The position numbers and the translations under genes were made by a program. A model generated the notes under the pieces. The model saw only the letters and a program-made list of their open reading frames with translations. It searched no databases and was not told where the DNA came from. This document shows, in pieces, positions 1 through 9,004 of a DNA stretch of 64,000 nt (its first letter is position 1; each line of letters begins with the position of its first letter). Source of the stretch: JAWKTM01 sp041399085 (GTDB taxonomy: Bacteria; Planctomycetota; Planctomycetia; Pirellulales; Pirellulaceae); contig JAWKTM010000036.1 of NCBI GenBank assembly GCA_041399085.1, positions 1-64,000 on the forward strand. The letters run 5' to 3'.

Positions 1-2773
1 CGATCGACGTGTCTAAGCCGATGGCGATGTGATCGCGAATGTTTTGATAGGGCCGAGGGATCGTGAACCGCGACTCCAAGCCCGATTGCCGGACGTCGTT
101 CAACCACGATTTGGCTTCGTCGTAAGTCAAGTCGGCCAGGATCATGGCGTCGTGCAACAGCATGTACTCGTGCCGCAAATTCGTGGCGAATGTGATCGGG
201 TCGTCCGAGCCAATGCAAATCGAAACAGGTGGCAAGTCAGGTGTCGGGCGGGGCGGACGCAATCGCCATAGCGGATGCCGCGTGAGATCGCCCAGGTTGC
301 CGATCAGCAAGTTGGATGTCGGATTCACCTCGACGCACAACCCCAGCGAAGCGATGCGCTGCCGCAAATACGACTGTAACCGCTCGATCGCCGGCGCTTC
401 GCTAAACGGATCGACCCACTCGATGGCCCGCCCCGCGCGAAACAAACGGGGCGAAGTGAGATAAGCTCGCGCCCGACGCTCGGCCCGCTTCCAATCGTCG
501 GCGTCATCGGCGGCATCGTCGGTGGACGAAAACGAATTGCCCGCCGGAAAACCGAGTCGCCGCAACGTGTGCTCGCGATGCAATTGGCTGACCAAGCATT
601 CGACGTCGTAAGGCGTCAGTCGCTCGCCGAACATCACGTCCGACAACCGCGGCACTTCGCGTTCGATCCAAGCCAGTCGGTCGACATCGGCCGCGACTTC
701 AAATCGGCTGTAGCAAGTCCACTCCCAGCTCAGGTCCAGCAAACGTTCCTCGCGCATCACGGGCAAGCGACCGGCGGCTCGGCACCATCGCGTGGCGTCG
801 ATGCCCAGCGCGACGCCGTGGCCGATGCGGTCGCCTTCGCACAATCCCAGGTAGCGGACGGCTTCATCCACCCGCCGCAGGCCGCCCAGCAGATGCACGA
901 AATCTTCGCCGGCATGCACGCTCGTGCGCAGCGGCGGCGCTTCGATCCCCAGCTCACTGAGATGCAGCGATGCCGCATTGGCCGCTTCGCGCACATACCG
1001 AAACAGCGGAGCGAACACCCAGGTCGGAGCGGCCAGTTCGTCCGTGCAGACGTCCAAGCCGCGAACCACTCGCAACGACAATGGGAAACGCGTGAGCAAC
1101 GCGACCAGCGCCTGGGCTTCGCGGCGTTTGTCGGCGTAGAACGCGGCGTAGCGAAAGCCGCTGGCATTAGCGTCGCGCGACGAGCCGGTGTCCGAGGCGT
1201 CGCGTGGCGATGGGTCGGCGTGGCTGTTGGCCCAATGAGCTCGGGGCACGCCCTTCTCCGCGCCGCCACCCCGCGCTTTGGTAAAGTGCAGCACGACGCC
1301 GAACTCCGGCGGCTCGATACACGGATCGACACACGGGCGAACGGCTGCCTCGGCCGGACGGTTCCACGTTGCCGAATTCGACAGATCGTTTGTTGGCACG
1401 GCCGACGCCCGGCGTTGCGATTGCCGCCCGGCGAATGCGAAGAAGCTGGTGTCGAAGTCCGCGATCAGCTCCAACAAATCGCTGGCGTCGGCATCCGGCG
1501 AAGTGCGAACTTCCAGGCTTCGCAGCCCTTCTCCAAAGCCGCCCAGCGTCGCCGCGCTCTCGACCAACAGCCTTGAACTGACGCGCCGCCGCCCGCTCTT
1601 CAGCCGTCCGTAAGTGCGAATGAACCACTGCAAACCGGGCGTCAAAGGCCGCTGGACAACGTGGCGATAAAACATCACCCGCAGCCGCTGCGTCTGCCAA
1701 AACAGACCGCGAAACACCGGATCGGCGGTGGGCAATCGTTCCAAGGCCGAGGCGATCAGGCGCATCTCGGCGGTCATGGTCCGCGTGACGCTCGCGTCGA
1801 TCAGCGACGCAATCGGGTCGCTTGCCGCCACGTCGTCCAGTTGATCCGGCAGCGGCACGGTCGTGATCTGCGTGGCTCGCGCGTACAGGTCTCGCAATTC
1901 GTAGAAGGCCGGCGACTCGTCCGCGAAACGGCCGGCCAACATCTCGCGCACGATCATCCTCAGATACACGTGGCTGGCCGCGCCGCACCATTGCCGCACG
2001 TTCGGTTCGACCAGGTCGCAAAGGAATTCGGCGAACGGTCGCGAATCGCGCGAACCGAGATACATCGCCAACATCCAACGGACCAAGGCGGCTCGCACCA
2101 GCCACGGGGCAAAGTCACGTCCTTCGCCGAACACCGCTCCAGGTCCGCGAAAACTGTCGGCCTTCATGTTCGTGTCGGCCAAGGCATGTTGCAGCGCGAC
2201 CCACAGCGTGGGAAAGTCGAGCGCGGCGCCGATGTGCAAATGCGTTTCGGCAAAGCCGTGGGTCATCAGCAATTGAGCCACTTGCGGCGAGAGCAGCTCG
2301 ACTCGCGAAGGCTTCTGGCGACCATCGTGCAACGCCGCCAACAACATGTCGGCCGGCAGCGCGAACGACAGCCACCGCCACGCTTGTCGCCAACGCGGAT
2401 CGTGCAGCGGCCGGCCTCGTCCCTCAAAATCCCGCTCGGCTCGCAGCGTCGGCCGAGCGATCGACGCATTGGCCGCCAGAAACTCATCGGCCAGATGTCG
2501 CAGGTATTTTTCCAGCGTGATGCGGCTGCCTTCGTCCCAAAACCACAGCCGATCACGCAGCGCGACCAACTCATCCAGCGACATCGCCGCTTGGCCTTCG
2601 GTCATCCGTCGTTCGGCCGCGCGCCACAGACGGCGCATCGGTTCAGCCCGCTCGACCGCCGGATCAAGCTGCTCGATACCCGCCGCGAAACTCTCCTCCG
2701 CGGCCAATGGGAACGCGGCCAGCTCGGCGATCACATGATCGAACGGAACATCGCTGACTCGGAACGTGCTCAT
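1..2773 (-). CDS. rdrB: RdrB-like adenosine deaminase (RADAR defence), 3' end outside window
   Basis: The minus-strand frame from ATG at 2773 stays open to position 1 (over 920 codons), so the gene's 3' end lies outside the window. All adenosine-deaminase-fold signatures are visible. THLHIG (about residues 177-182) gives the first two zinc-ligand histidines. SVHAGED (about 618-624) gives the third histidine and the catalytic glutamate. RIGHG lies near 648, and GSDDP (about 855) carries the metal-binding aspartate. Canonical deaminases place the first and third histidines about 200 residues apart; here the gap is about 440, including a low-complexity stretch at about 440-530. A very large deaminase next to an RdrA-like ATPase is the hallmark of RADAR, whose RdrB deaminates adenosine or ATP to inosine forms. 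The start codon overlaps the upstream stop (ATGA). No internal stop was found. The RdrB assignment is inference from fold, size and neighbourhood. Confidence 0.85.
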   Translation of the reverse strand, partial: MSTFRVSDVPFDHVIAELAAFPLAAEESFAAGIEQLDPAVERAEPMRRLWRAAERRMTEGQAAMSLDELVALRDRLWFWDEGSRITLEKYLRHLADEFLAANASIARPTLRAERDFEGRGRPLHDPRWRQAWRWLSFALPADMLLAALHDGRQKPSRVELLSPQVAQLLMTHGFAETHLHIGAALDFPTLWVALQHALADTNMKADSFRGPGAVFGEGRDFAPWLVRAALVRWMLAMYLGSRDSRPFAEFLCDLVEPNVRQWCGAASHVYLRMIVREMLAGRFADESPAFYELRDLYARATQITTVPLPDQLDDVAASDPIASLIDASVTRTMTAEMRLIASALERLPTADPVFRGLFWQTQRLRVMFYRHVVQRPLTPGLQWFIRTYGRLKSGRRRVSSRLLVESAATLGGFGEGLRSLEVRTSPDADASDLLELIADFDTSFFAFAGRQSQRRASAVPTNDLSNSATWNRPAEAAVRPCVDPCIEPPEFGVVLHFTKARGGGAEKGVPRAHWANSHADPSPRDASDTGSSRDANASGFRYAAFYADKRREAQALVALLTRFPLSLRVVRGLDVCTDELAAPTWVFAPLFRYVREAANAASLHLSELGIEAPPLRTSVHAGEDFVHLLGGLRRVDEAVRYLGLCEGDRIGHGVALGIDATRWCRAAGRLPVMREERLLDLSWEWTCYSRFEVAADVDRLAWIEREVPRLSDVMFGERLTPYDVECLVSQLHREHTLRRLGFPAGNSFSSTDDAADDADDWKRAERRARAYLTSPRLFRAGRAIEWVDPFSEAPAIERLQSYLRQRIASLGLCVEVNPTSNLLIGNLGDLTRHPLWRLRPPRPTPDLPPVSICIGSDDPITFATNLRHEYMLLHDAMILADLTYDEAKSWLNDVRQSGLESRFTIPRPYQNIRDHIAIGLDTSI

Positions 2774-3132
2774 GGCTTGCTCAGCCGGCCAATCCAAGCT
2801 TGAATCTCGGCCAAACTCGGGCACAGAATTCCGTCGCCCACGTTGTTGATCGGATGGTTGGCCGAAGACTTGGAGGCTTCGAGCTGTGCGAGGTCCGCCT
2901 GGAGTTCTTGGGACAGCAAGTCAAGTCGCGCCTTGGGTGGCGTGCCGCGAAAGACATCGGTCAGTCGTTCCCACCAACTTGCCTCGGACTCCGACGCGCC
3001 CAATTGAGCGCTCAGCCGCGACAGCAATTCGACCAGAACCTCCAAGTCGTCGGCTCGCAAAGTTCTCAGCTTCTGGCGGCGGCGAATCGTGTCTAAACGC
3101 TTCTTCAGTTCCGAGGCTTCGGCGAATTCCAC
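2770..3132 (-). CDS. small protein between rdrA and rdrB, unknown function
   Basis: A 120-residue charged, mostly helical protein with no signal peptide or membrane segment. It begins with a Lys/Arg-rich helix, continues with a Leu-rich region (DLEVLVELLSRLSAQL) that could form a coiled coil, and ends in a short tail. The most upstream start is GTG at 3132, overlapping the 3' end of the ATPase gene by 28 bp. Its stop overlaps the ATG of the deaminase gene. This double overlap implies translational coupling, so it is very probably co-expressed with both RADAR partners. I do not recognise a family. It could be an adaptor, a regulator or a split-off end of the ATPase. A later start (for example an internal TTG) is possible because no strong ribosome-binding site precedes the GTG. 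Confidence 0.7.
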   Translation of the reverse strand: MEFAEASELKKRLDTIRRRQKLRTLRADDLEVLVELLSRLSAQLGASESEASWWERLTDVFRGTPPKARLDLLSQELQADLAQLEASKSSANHPINNVGDGILCPSLAEIQAWIGRLSKP

Positions 3133-5618
3133 TTGGCCGAGGATTTTGTCCAGCCAGGGTCGTGCGCCGAGCCGATGCGGTTTTGCAATTGAGACAGAAA
3201 CGTGTGCGGCGAAACCAACCGCGTCGCCAGAGACTCTTGACCAGCAAGGAAGAATTTGGCCGCCTCGCGCGCCCGCAGTTCGCGAACTCCGACCACGTTA
3301 CCTGGCTGAACCAGTGTTTCCATGAGTCCGCCGACGATGCGCGTCCACGGCGACTTGCGCTCCTTGGTGTAAACCTGCGACAAAGTCAACTCAGATAGCC
3401 AGCCCGATTCCGGCGCCATCAGCAGGGTGAGATGGCGTAGCCATTGGCGACGCGACGATTCGTTCGTCGAGTGTGGCGTGGCTTGTTGCAACTGCTGGGT
3501 CACGAATTCCAGTAGCGATTGCCAGTCGTTGTCGCTGGGCGATTCCCCGAAGTCCGATGTGAACCGCGGCGCCGGTTGGTTGGTGACCATTTCCGTGTTC
3601 AACGCGATCCAGCCGAATCCGAGCCAAGCCTGCGCAATCTCCGGTGTACTTAGCGGAAGCAGTTTCTGAAATCGACGCCACGATTCGCTCAGCCGATCGT
3701 ATTTCCAAAATGTGCGAAACGGCGCCGGTAGCCAAGGCACTTCGACCGAGTTGCCGCCGACCGTTTCCCAGCGAGCGGCGACGAGCGGCGCGTCGTGAAT
3801 GTCGATCGTCCGGTCGGCGACCGTCGGAGTGACCGCGTCCGATAAGTCATGCAGCAAGACAAAGACGTTCTGAGCCGCATCCGGCATCGCAACCGACTCG
3901 GCGGTCGCGCCGGGCATGTTCCACGCGAGTTGCCAACCCACGCCCCGTCGCTGAACCAACGACAATTCATGCGAAACGTGAATCTCCGCCTGATGCCGTA
4001 GCGACGGACGGGCCGCGACGGCTTCGGAATTCAACTGCCAATCGCCGTTGGCGTCCGTCGTCAAGACGGCATTTGCCAACGCGACCGATTCCAAGCTTGC
4101 CTCAATCTCCAATTCGTCGTGCAGCCAGGAAGCCACCATCTGCACCACCTCGCGATTGACTTGTTTGGCCGTTCGTCGCGTGTTGTCGGCCAACTTCTGC
4201 AACCCGAACCAACGATCGGAAACCACGCGCGGCGACGCCGAAAACGCTCGCAGCCCCGAGTAGAACGACTCTCGCAGTCGCTGCCGCAGCGAGGCGGCAT
4301 CGATTCGATCTGGCTCGTCGGTCCCCGATTCCGTCGTGTCGGTCGCGCCGAACAAATCCAATGGCTTCATCAACAGCAACTCGCCCAACGTGGCGTTGTC
4401 CATGCCGATCAACGAGTCCGGTAACCTGATGCGAATTCCGTTCAGTAGTTCGATGGTCCGCGCGTTGTGTCGCGATTGCCGGAACATCATCGCTTCCTCG
4501 ACCGTCATGTTGCGTATCTTCACGCGTTGCCCCGGCGGGATCAGCTTGCGCAGGGCGTGGACCGCGATGCTGCGATGTTCGCTGTACAGCCGCGTCTCGT
4601 ACAACGTATCGGCTTGCAAACGCACGGTGGCAATCGCCGCCATGTCGCCGGCCAACTTCAGATTCACGACGCCCTGAGCCAGACTCGCGTCGCCCAACAC
4701 CAACGTGAACAGCCGCGGAATGCTGATCGCGCGAATCAGCCGCAGCAGTTCCAAACATCGCACCGGGTTCAAATCGAAATCGTCGACCGGCAGCACGAAC
4801 AACGGATCGGTAATCGGATCGGCCCACGTCACGGACTCGGCCACTTCATCCAGCACGCTGCCCAAGCGTTGATTGATCTCCAGCCGCGCTCCTTCGGCTC
4901 GCATCACTTCCGTGGCATAAGCGTCTGGGTCCAAGCTGGCGGCGCGCTGGGCGACATTGCCATCCCAGGCGAGCGACGCCATCGTGGTCAGCCGTGTGAG
5001 CTTCATCAGCGCCGCGTCGGTCGGGCTGCCTTGCAAGATGCTGTTGATCGCCGACGTTTGGTTCGTTCGCGAACAGCCCGATCCCAATCGCGCGACCACT
5101 TCGCGCACGCGAGCCAAGATCGCCACCAACAAGTTCGTCGGTCCTGGCAGCGCTTCCATTTCCAGCGGATCAAGCCAGATCAGCCGGCGACGCAACTCGG
5201 GCATGTGCGGCTGCACTTGGCCCTCGTACTGGGATAACGACCGCTCTTCGCGCGTGGTCGCCGATCCGTCTTGGGCAAGTTGTCGACGATAGCTGCCGAC
5301 CTCTTCGTCCCACTCGCGGCTTTCAAAGATCGACCGTTGCAGTGTCATCAGCAGCGTGGTTTTGCCCGTGCCGCGATCGCCGGACAGCAGCATGATGTTG
5401 TTCGAGCGGTTGCGGCCAAGCAGATATTGCCGGCGCGAATCGCGCCGCACTCGGTACGATTCCGATTGCGTCTCCGCCGCGGCTTCGCTCAGCAGCGCGA
5501 CCACATCGGCAAAGGCGTCGCGCTGCGACTCGTCGAGGTAACGCCACAACAGCGGGCGAGCTTCGCGGCGGATACGTCGATTCTGGATGGGCGAGGTTTC
5601 ATCGTCGCGAGTAGGCAT
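3105..5618 (-). CDS. rdrA: RdrA-like P-loop ATPase (RADAR defence)
   Basis: An 837-residue cytoplasmic P-loop NTPase. The Walker A motif GDRGTGKTT is at residues 80-88. A hydrophobic strand ending in acidic residues, LFVLPVDDFD (about 273-282), serves as Walker B. The N-terminus is basic and helical, and a long C-terminal region of unknown fold follows the ATPase core. Size, single N-terminal ATPase module and position just upstream of a very large adenosine deaminase match RdrA of the RADAR system, whose rings assemble with RdrB on phage infection. The stop overlaps the next gene by 28 bp, and a 33-bp gap separates it from the membrane-protein gene upstream. The frame is intact. The alternative is another KAP/AAA-type defence ATPase, but the deaminase partner makes RdrA the best call. 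Confidence 0.83.
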   Translation of the reverse strand: MPTRDDETSPIQNRRIRREARPLLWRYLDESQRDAFADVVALLSEAAAETQSESYRVRRDSRRQYLLGRNRSNNIMLLSGDRGTGKTTLLMTLQRSIFESREWDEEVGSYRRQLAQDGSATTREERSLSQYEGQVQPHMPELRRRLIWLDPLEMEALPGPTNLLVAILARVREVVARLGSGCSRTNQTSAINSILQGSPTDAALMKLTRLTTMASLAWDGNVAQRAASLDPDAYATEVMRAEGARLEINQRLGSVLDEVAESVTWADPITDPLFVLPVDDFDLNPVRCLELLRLIRAISIPRLFTLVLGDASLAQGVVNLKLAGDMAAIATVRLQADTLYETRLYSEHRSIAVHALRKLIPPGQRVKIRNMTVEEAMMFRQSRHNARTIELLNGIRIRLPDSLIGMDNATLGELLLMKPLDLFGATDTTESGTDEPDRIDAASLRQRLRESFYSGLRAFSASPRVVSDRWFGLQKLADNTRRTAKQVNREVVQMVASWLHDELEIEASLESVALANAVLTTDANGDWQLNSEAVAARPSLRHQAEIHVSHELSLVQRRGVGWQLAWNMPGATAESVAMPDAAQNVFVLLHDLSDAVTPTVADRTIDIHDAPLVAARWETVGGNSVEVPWLPAPFRTFWKYDRLSESWRRFQKLLPLSTPEIAQAWLGFGWIALNTEMVTNQPAPRFTSDFGESPSDNDWQSLLEFVTQQLQQATPHSTNESSRRQWLRHLTLLMAPESGWLSELTLSQVYTKERKSPWTRIVGGLMETLVQPGNVVGVRELRAREAAKFFLAGQESLATRLVSPHTFLSQLQNRIGSAHDPGWTKSSAKWNSPKPRN

Positions 5619-5651
5619 GGCGGCTGGTTACCTTTGCGGACAGAGGAAGCG

Positions 5652-6161
5652 TTAGCTGGCGGCGCGCCGCAGCGCCGATTGAAAGTCGAACCCGAGTCGC
5701 GCGAGCACCACGATCCCAGCCAGCGTGCCGACGACTCGCAGCAGTCCCGGAGCGGGCGGGTGGTCGAACGGAAACGCCAGAATCAGCAGTGTCAGCAACA
5801 GCGCCACCGAAAGGTTCCAACAAGTGGCGCGGAGATACCAGAAGTAGAACGCCAGTTCTTGTCGCGGTGAGACGGCGTTTTGCGTCTCGTACCAGGATTT
5901 TGTGGGCCCGTTGGGCGATGTTCCGAAGAGGCGTTGCAGATACGGCTCGATCCACCGCTGTACGCCGTGACAAATCAGCCCCAGTCCGTAGATCGTGGCG
6001 ATGGCGAACAACACGGCCAACGTGCCGCCGGCCGTGCCAAGCGGTTGGTCCAATCCGCCGTCAGGCAACCAGCGGGCTTGCCGCAAGGCCAGAAACAGCA
6101 CCGTGCCAGGTGCGAAGAACGCGATATCGAAGACGCGAAAGAACAGCGAAGCTTTGTCCAT
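5652..6161 (-). CDS. four-helix membrane protein, first gene of RADAR operon
   Basis: A 169-residue protein with four hydrophobic segments (about residues 10-28, 45-67, 112-132 and 138-157). A polar loop of about 45 residues between helices 2 and 3 contains the sequence PNGPTKSWYETQNAV. It is the promoter-proximal gene of the operon, 33 bp upstream of the RdrA-like ATPase and on the same strand. Known RADAR loci often carry an accessory membrane protein (RdrC, CorA-like; or RdrD, SLATT-domain). This protein fits that role by position, but it lacks a recognisable CorA GMN motif and has more helices than a typical SLATT protein. I do not assign a family. A membrane-linked sensing or effector role is inference from context. 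Confidence 0.75.
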   Translation of the reverse strand: MDKASLFFRVFDIAFFAPGTVLFLALRQARWLPDGGLDQPLGTAGGTLAVLFAIATIYGLGLICHGVQRWIEPYLQRLFGTSPNGPTKSWYETQNAVSPRQELAFYFWYLRATCWNLSVALLLTLLILAFPFDHPPAPGLLRVVGTLAGIVVLARLGFDFQSALRRAAS

Positions 6162-6438
6162 GCGGGCCGGGCTCCCAACCTAAAGCGAAACCTTGCCCCA
6201 CACAGGCAACCATAGCACAGCCAATTCGAGTGGGGCTGGAAAGAATAATTTCGCTTCGCAGGGTAGTTCGGCCCGATCGCAAAGTCCAACTCGCGCGGGA
6301 CCGATTCGCCGAGGCCGAACTTGGGCGCGGTTGCGTTGCGATAGAGGAGAGTAGGTATCGGCCGGTCGGGACTTGCCGGCGATTGGCTAATGAAAGCTCC
6401 GACTAGGTGGAGCACTCCAAATGAAACGCTGCTTCAAC
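6162..6438. other. intergenic region upstream of the RADAR operon
   Basis: About 280 bp between the operon's first start codon and the terminator of the upstream gene. No coding potential is supported. The operon promoter must lie here if it is transcribed separately, but I could not pick out a convincing -35/-10 pair or operator. Confidence 0.5.
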
Positions 6439-6473
6439 AAAAAAAGGCGTGTCGACACAGTGGTCGGCACGCC
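6439..6473 (-). terminator. rho-independent terminator of the DUF1571 gene
   Basis: Read on the minus strand, an 11-bp stem (6463-6473 with 6446-6456, one G-U pair) with a 6-nt loop is followed immediately by seven T residues (6445-6439). It begins about 32 bp after the stop of the DUF1571 gene and isolates it from the RADAR operon downstream. Confidence 0.85.
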
Positions 6474-6504
6474 CCCAAGTTGCTTTCGCGTTATGAAGAC
6501 AACG

Positions 6505-7407
6505 CTATTTACGGTAGAAGTTGTAATTCGGATTGTGCGGATCGAAATCCTGGTCGGTCAGACCCACGTTCGTCTTGATATCCAGGTACGTGTACTCTTC
6601 CAATACGCCGGGCCGGCCTTCCGGCGTCTCTGGCCAATCGTAGGCGGCGTAGCGAACCGGCAGATTCAGCTCGTCGTCGATGAAAATCTGAGCGACGAAG
6701 AAGTCATACGTGGGTCGCTTCGTCGGGTGCTTCACTTCCAGCAAAGTGCATTCGCGGCCGTTGATCTTGGCGCCCTTCCGGAACTCCACCTGCACTTCGG
6801 TGCTCGTCGCGACCGACTTCTCGCGCTCGCCACGTTCGATCAACTTGATCACGAGGTTCTCGATCCCGATTTCGGTGATCGGATACAACTGGCCTCGCAT
6901 CGCTAGCATGCTGTCCGGCTTGAGCCAAACGGTCGGCAGCAACCGACCCTGCAAACCGCCTTCGTGAGCGCACATCTTGTCGTTGTTTTGGCCATCGACG
7001 TAAATCACCTCGCGGCCCTTCACGCCCGATGGCTTCAGGAAATACAGATAGACGCTTAGCGGCGTCGTGAGCTGCCCGTTGTCGACCTTTCGGTTGCGGA
7101 CCTTGGCGAACATGTATTCATAATCGTTCAACGTCCCGTTTACCCGCTCGCGTTTGACGATCGTGCAGGTGTAGTCGGTCAGCGTCGTGCGAATATTCTG
7201 CAGGGTTGTCGTGGCGTAGTCGAGCGCCGGGTCCAGCGGATGGGCCGGCGATTTTGCGGCTCCGTTGTTATTGGCGACTCGGAAAACCGGTTCTCGCAAT
7301 CGAGACGGCATCGGGTCTTGAGCCAGCACGTTCATGGCGGGCCAAGCACACGCGCCGCCAACCAGAGCCGAGAGTACGCTTCGACGAGTGAGTAGATAAC
7401 GTGACAT
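6505..7407 (-). CDS. DUF1571 family exported protein
   Basis: About 300 residues. The start ATG at 7407 is preceded by a good GGAGG site at suitable spacing; a longer upstream frame exists but is not needed. The N-terminus is a Tat-like signal (TRRSVLSALVGG, then a hydrophobic stretch ending near VLAQ). The body matches the DUF1571 family common in planctomycetes, with conserved segments such as YTCTIVKRERVNG, a central ITEIGIENLV region and a C-terminal TYLDIKTNVGLTD. Such proteins are predicted to be periplasmic; their biochemical role is unknown. The gene is monocistronic, with its own terminator, and diverges from the glycosyltransferase gene. Confidence 0.85.
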   Translation of the reverse strand: MSRYLLTRRSVLSALVGGACAWPAMNVLAQDPMPSRLREPVFRVANNNGAAKSPAHPLDPALDYATTTLQNIRTTLTDYTCTIVKRERVNGTLNDYEYMFAKVRNRKVDNGQLTTPLSVYLYFLKPSGVKGREVIYVDGQNNDKMCAHEGGLQGRLLPTVWLKPDSMLAMRGQLYPITEIGIENLVIKLIERGEREKSVATSTEVQVEFRKGAKINGRECTLLEVKHPTKRPTYDFFVAQIFIDDELNLPVRYAAYDWPETPEGRPGVLEEYTYLDIKTNVGLTDQDFDPHNPNYNFYRK

Positions 7408-7790
7408 GTAGCGATTCCTCCCAGTCCTTGGAGACAGCGGGCCGTTCCGAACGCCACGGCTCGGTCCGCGTGATTTCATCCTTGAAGATCGTTGTGGCTG
7501 AACCGCATTTGGTCCAGCCCCGGTTATCGCATTGGCCTCGCGGCGAGAGACTTACGGTTTGCGAGGCTTCGAGCGATCGGCCACCACCGACGCCGATTGG
7601 CGGTCCGACCGCCCTACGCTACTATCGCCGCTTCTCGTCGTTCAAATTTACATTGTCACCCGCAATCGTTGATCTTTACCTAACCGAACGGTTTTGCGTC
7701 GCAACGGTTTCAAAGTGTAACGCAAGACCGTCGCGGGCGCGAAGCGGAAAAGACATCTAATCCCGCGAGCCGCACGAGTCGGATTCCCGC
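7408..7790. other. divergent intergenic region
   Basis: 383 bp between the divergent DUF1571 and glycosyltransferase genes. It should hold both promoters. I see no repeats, RNA gene or clear operator. Confidence 0.5.
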
Positions 7791-8957
7791 ATGTTCGACC
7801 AAATCCTGTTTTGGGCCGCTGCTGGCACGCTGCTGATGACTATCGCAGTCGCCGGCAGCCTGATTCGAGGAGCTCGACAGATCACCAAACTGGATCAATT
7901 CGAGCCACCGGCCAACTTCGCGTGGCCCAGCGTCTCGGTCATCGTGGCGGCACGTAACGAAGAGCGGAACATTGCCGAGGCGCTTCAGTCGCTCTTGCAC
8001 CTGGACTACGACGATTTGGAAGTGCTCGTCGTCAACGATCGCTCGACCGATCGCACGGGCGAGATCTTGGAAGCGATGGCCGCCGAGCCACGCTATGCCG
8101 AACGATTGACCGTGCAGCACATTGCCGAACTGCCGCCGAAATGGCTGGGCAAGAATCACGCTCACCAGATCGGCGCCGATGCGGCTCGCGGCGAATGGCT
8201 GTTGTTCACGGACGCCGACATCGTGATGCAGCCCTCCACGTTACGCCGAGCGGTCGCTTATGCCGTGACGCACGAGATCGAACATCTGCCCATGTTGCCA
8301 GCCGTGCATGTTCCGGGGTTTCTGCTGCAGTCGTTTATCGTGTTGTTCACGATTTATTTCTCGGCGTACTTCAAACCGTGGAAGGCAAAGGACCCGAAGA
8401 GCAACGCTCACGTTGGAATTGGGGCGTTCAATTTGGTCCGCGCCGAGACGTATCGGGCAGTCGGCGGACATCAACCGATCGCGATGCGGCCGGACGATGA
8501 CGTTAAGTTCGGGAAGCTCGTCAAGAAGCTCGGGCACCGACAGGAAGTGGTCGATGGCGTTCGGCTGATTTCGGTCGAATGGTATGCGTCGCTGGGCGAG
8601 CTGATCCGTGGATTGGAGAAGAACGCCTTCGCCGGAGTGGACTATCGCATCGACATTCTGGTTGGATCGTCCATCGTGGCTCTGCTCGGCAACGTCTGGC
8701 CGTTCGCGGCGATCTTTGTGACTCACGGAGCGACGCAGGCGATGTACGGAGCGTCCGTCGCGGGCTTGCTGTTGTTAGGGATCGCGACCTCATGGGGTCT
8801 GCGCGTTCGTCCCTACGTGGTTTTGGGGTTTCCCATTGTGATGCTGCTGTTCATCTACATTCAATGGCGGACGATGATTCTGACGCTGGCCACCGGAGGA
8901 ATTCGCTGGCGCGGGACGCACTATCCATTGGCCGATCTGAAAGCGAACCGCGTGTGA
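7791..8957 (+). CDS. membrane-bound family 2 glycosyltransferase
   Basis: 388 residues. An N-terminal membrane helix (about 5-25) is followed by a GT-A domain: VSVIVAARNEE starts the nucleotide-binding fold, VVNDRSTDRT follows, and TDAD (near residue 142) is the metal-binding DxD. RPDDDVKFG lies near 230. Three or four C-terminal membrane helices (about 285-370) finish the protein. This architecture resembles hopanoid-associated HpnB-type and carotenoid CrtQ-type glycosyltransferases, which transfer a sugar from a nucleotide donor to a lipid acceptor at the cytoplasmic membrane. No hopanoid or carotenoid genes sit beside it, so donor and acceptor are unknown. The ATG at 7791 opens directly into the first membrane helix. 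Confidence 0.85.
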   Translation: MFDQILFWAAAGTLLMTIAVAGSLIRGARQITKLDQFEPPANFAWPSVSVIVAARNEERNIAEALQSLLHLDYDDLEVLVVNDRSTDRTGEILEAMAAEPRYAERLTVQHIAELPPKWLGKNHAHQIGADAARGEWLLFTDADIVMQPSTLRRAVAYAVTHEIEHLPMLPAVHVPGFLLQSFIVLFTIYFSAYFKPWKAKDPKSNAHVGIGAFNLVRAETYRAVGGHQPIAMRPDDDVKFGKLVKKLGHRQEVVDGVRLISVEWYASLGELIRGLEKNAFAGVDYRIDILVGSSIVALLGNVWPFAAIFVTHGATQAMYGASVAGLLLLGIATSWGLRVRPYVVLGFPIVMLLFIYIQWRTMILTLATGGIRWRGTHYPLADLKANRV

Positions 8958-9004
8958 ATGTTATGGTCCGCGATTTGGTGCGAGCGAGATGCGGCGAAGC
9001 TTCG

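Noticed and set aside
757..2105. Minus-strand open frames of 191 and 312 codons in the first 2.1 kb
   Set aside because: They are in other frames than the deaminase; only the frame from 2773 carries the deaminase motifs, and it stays open to the window edge.
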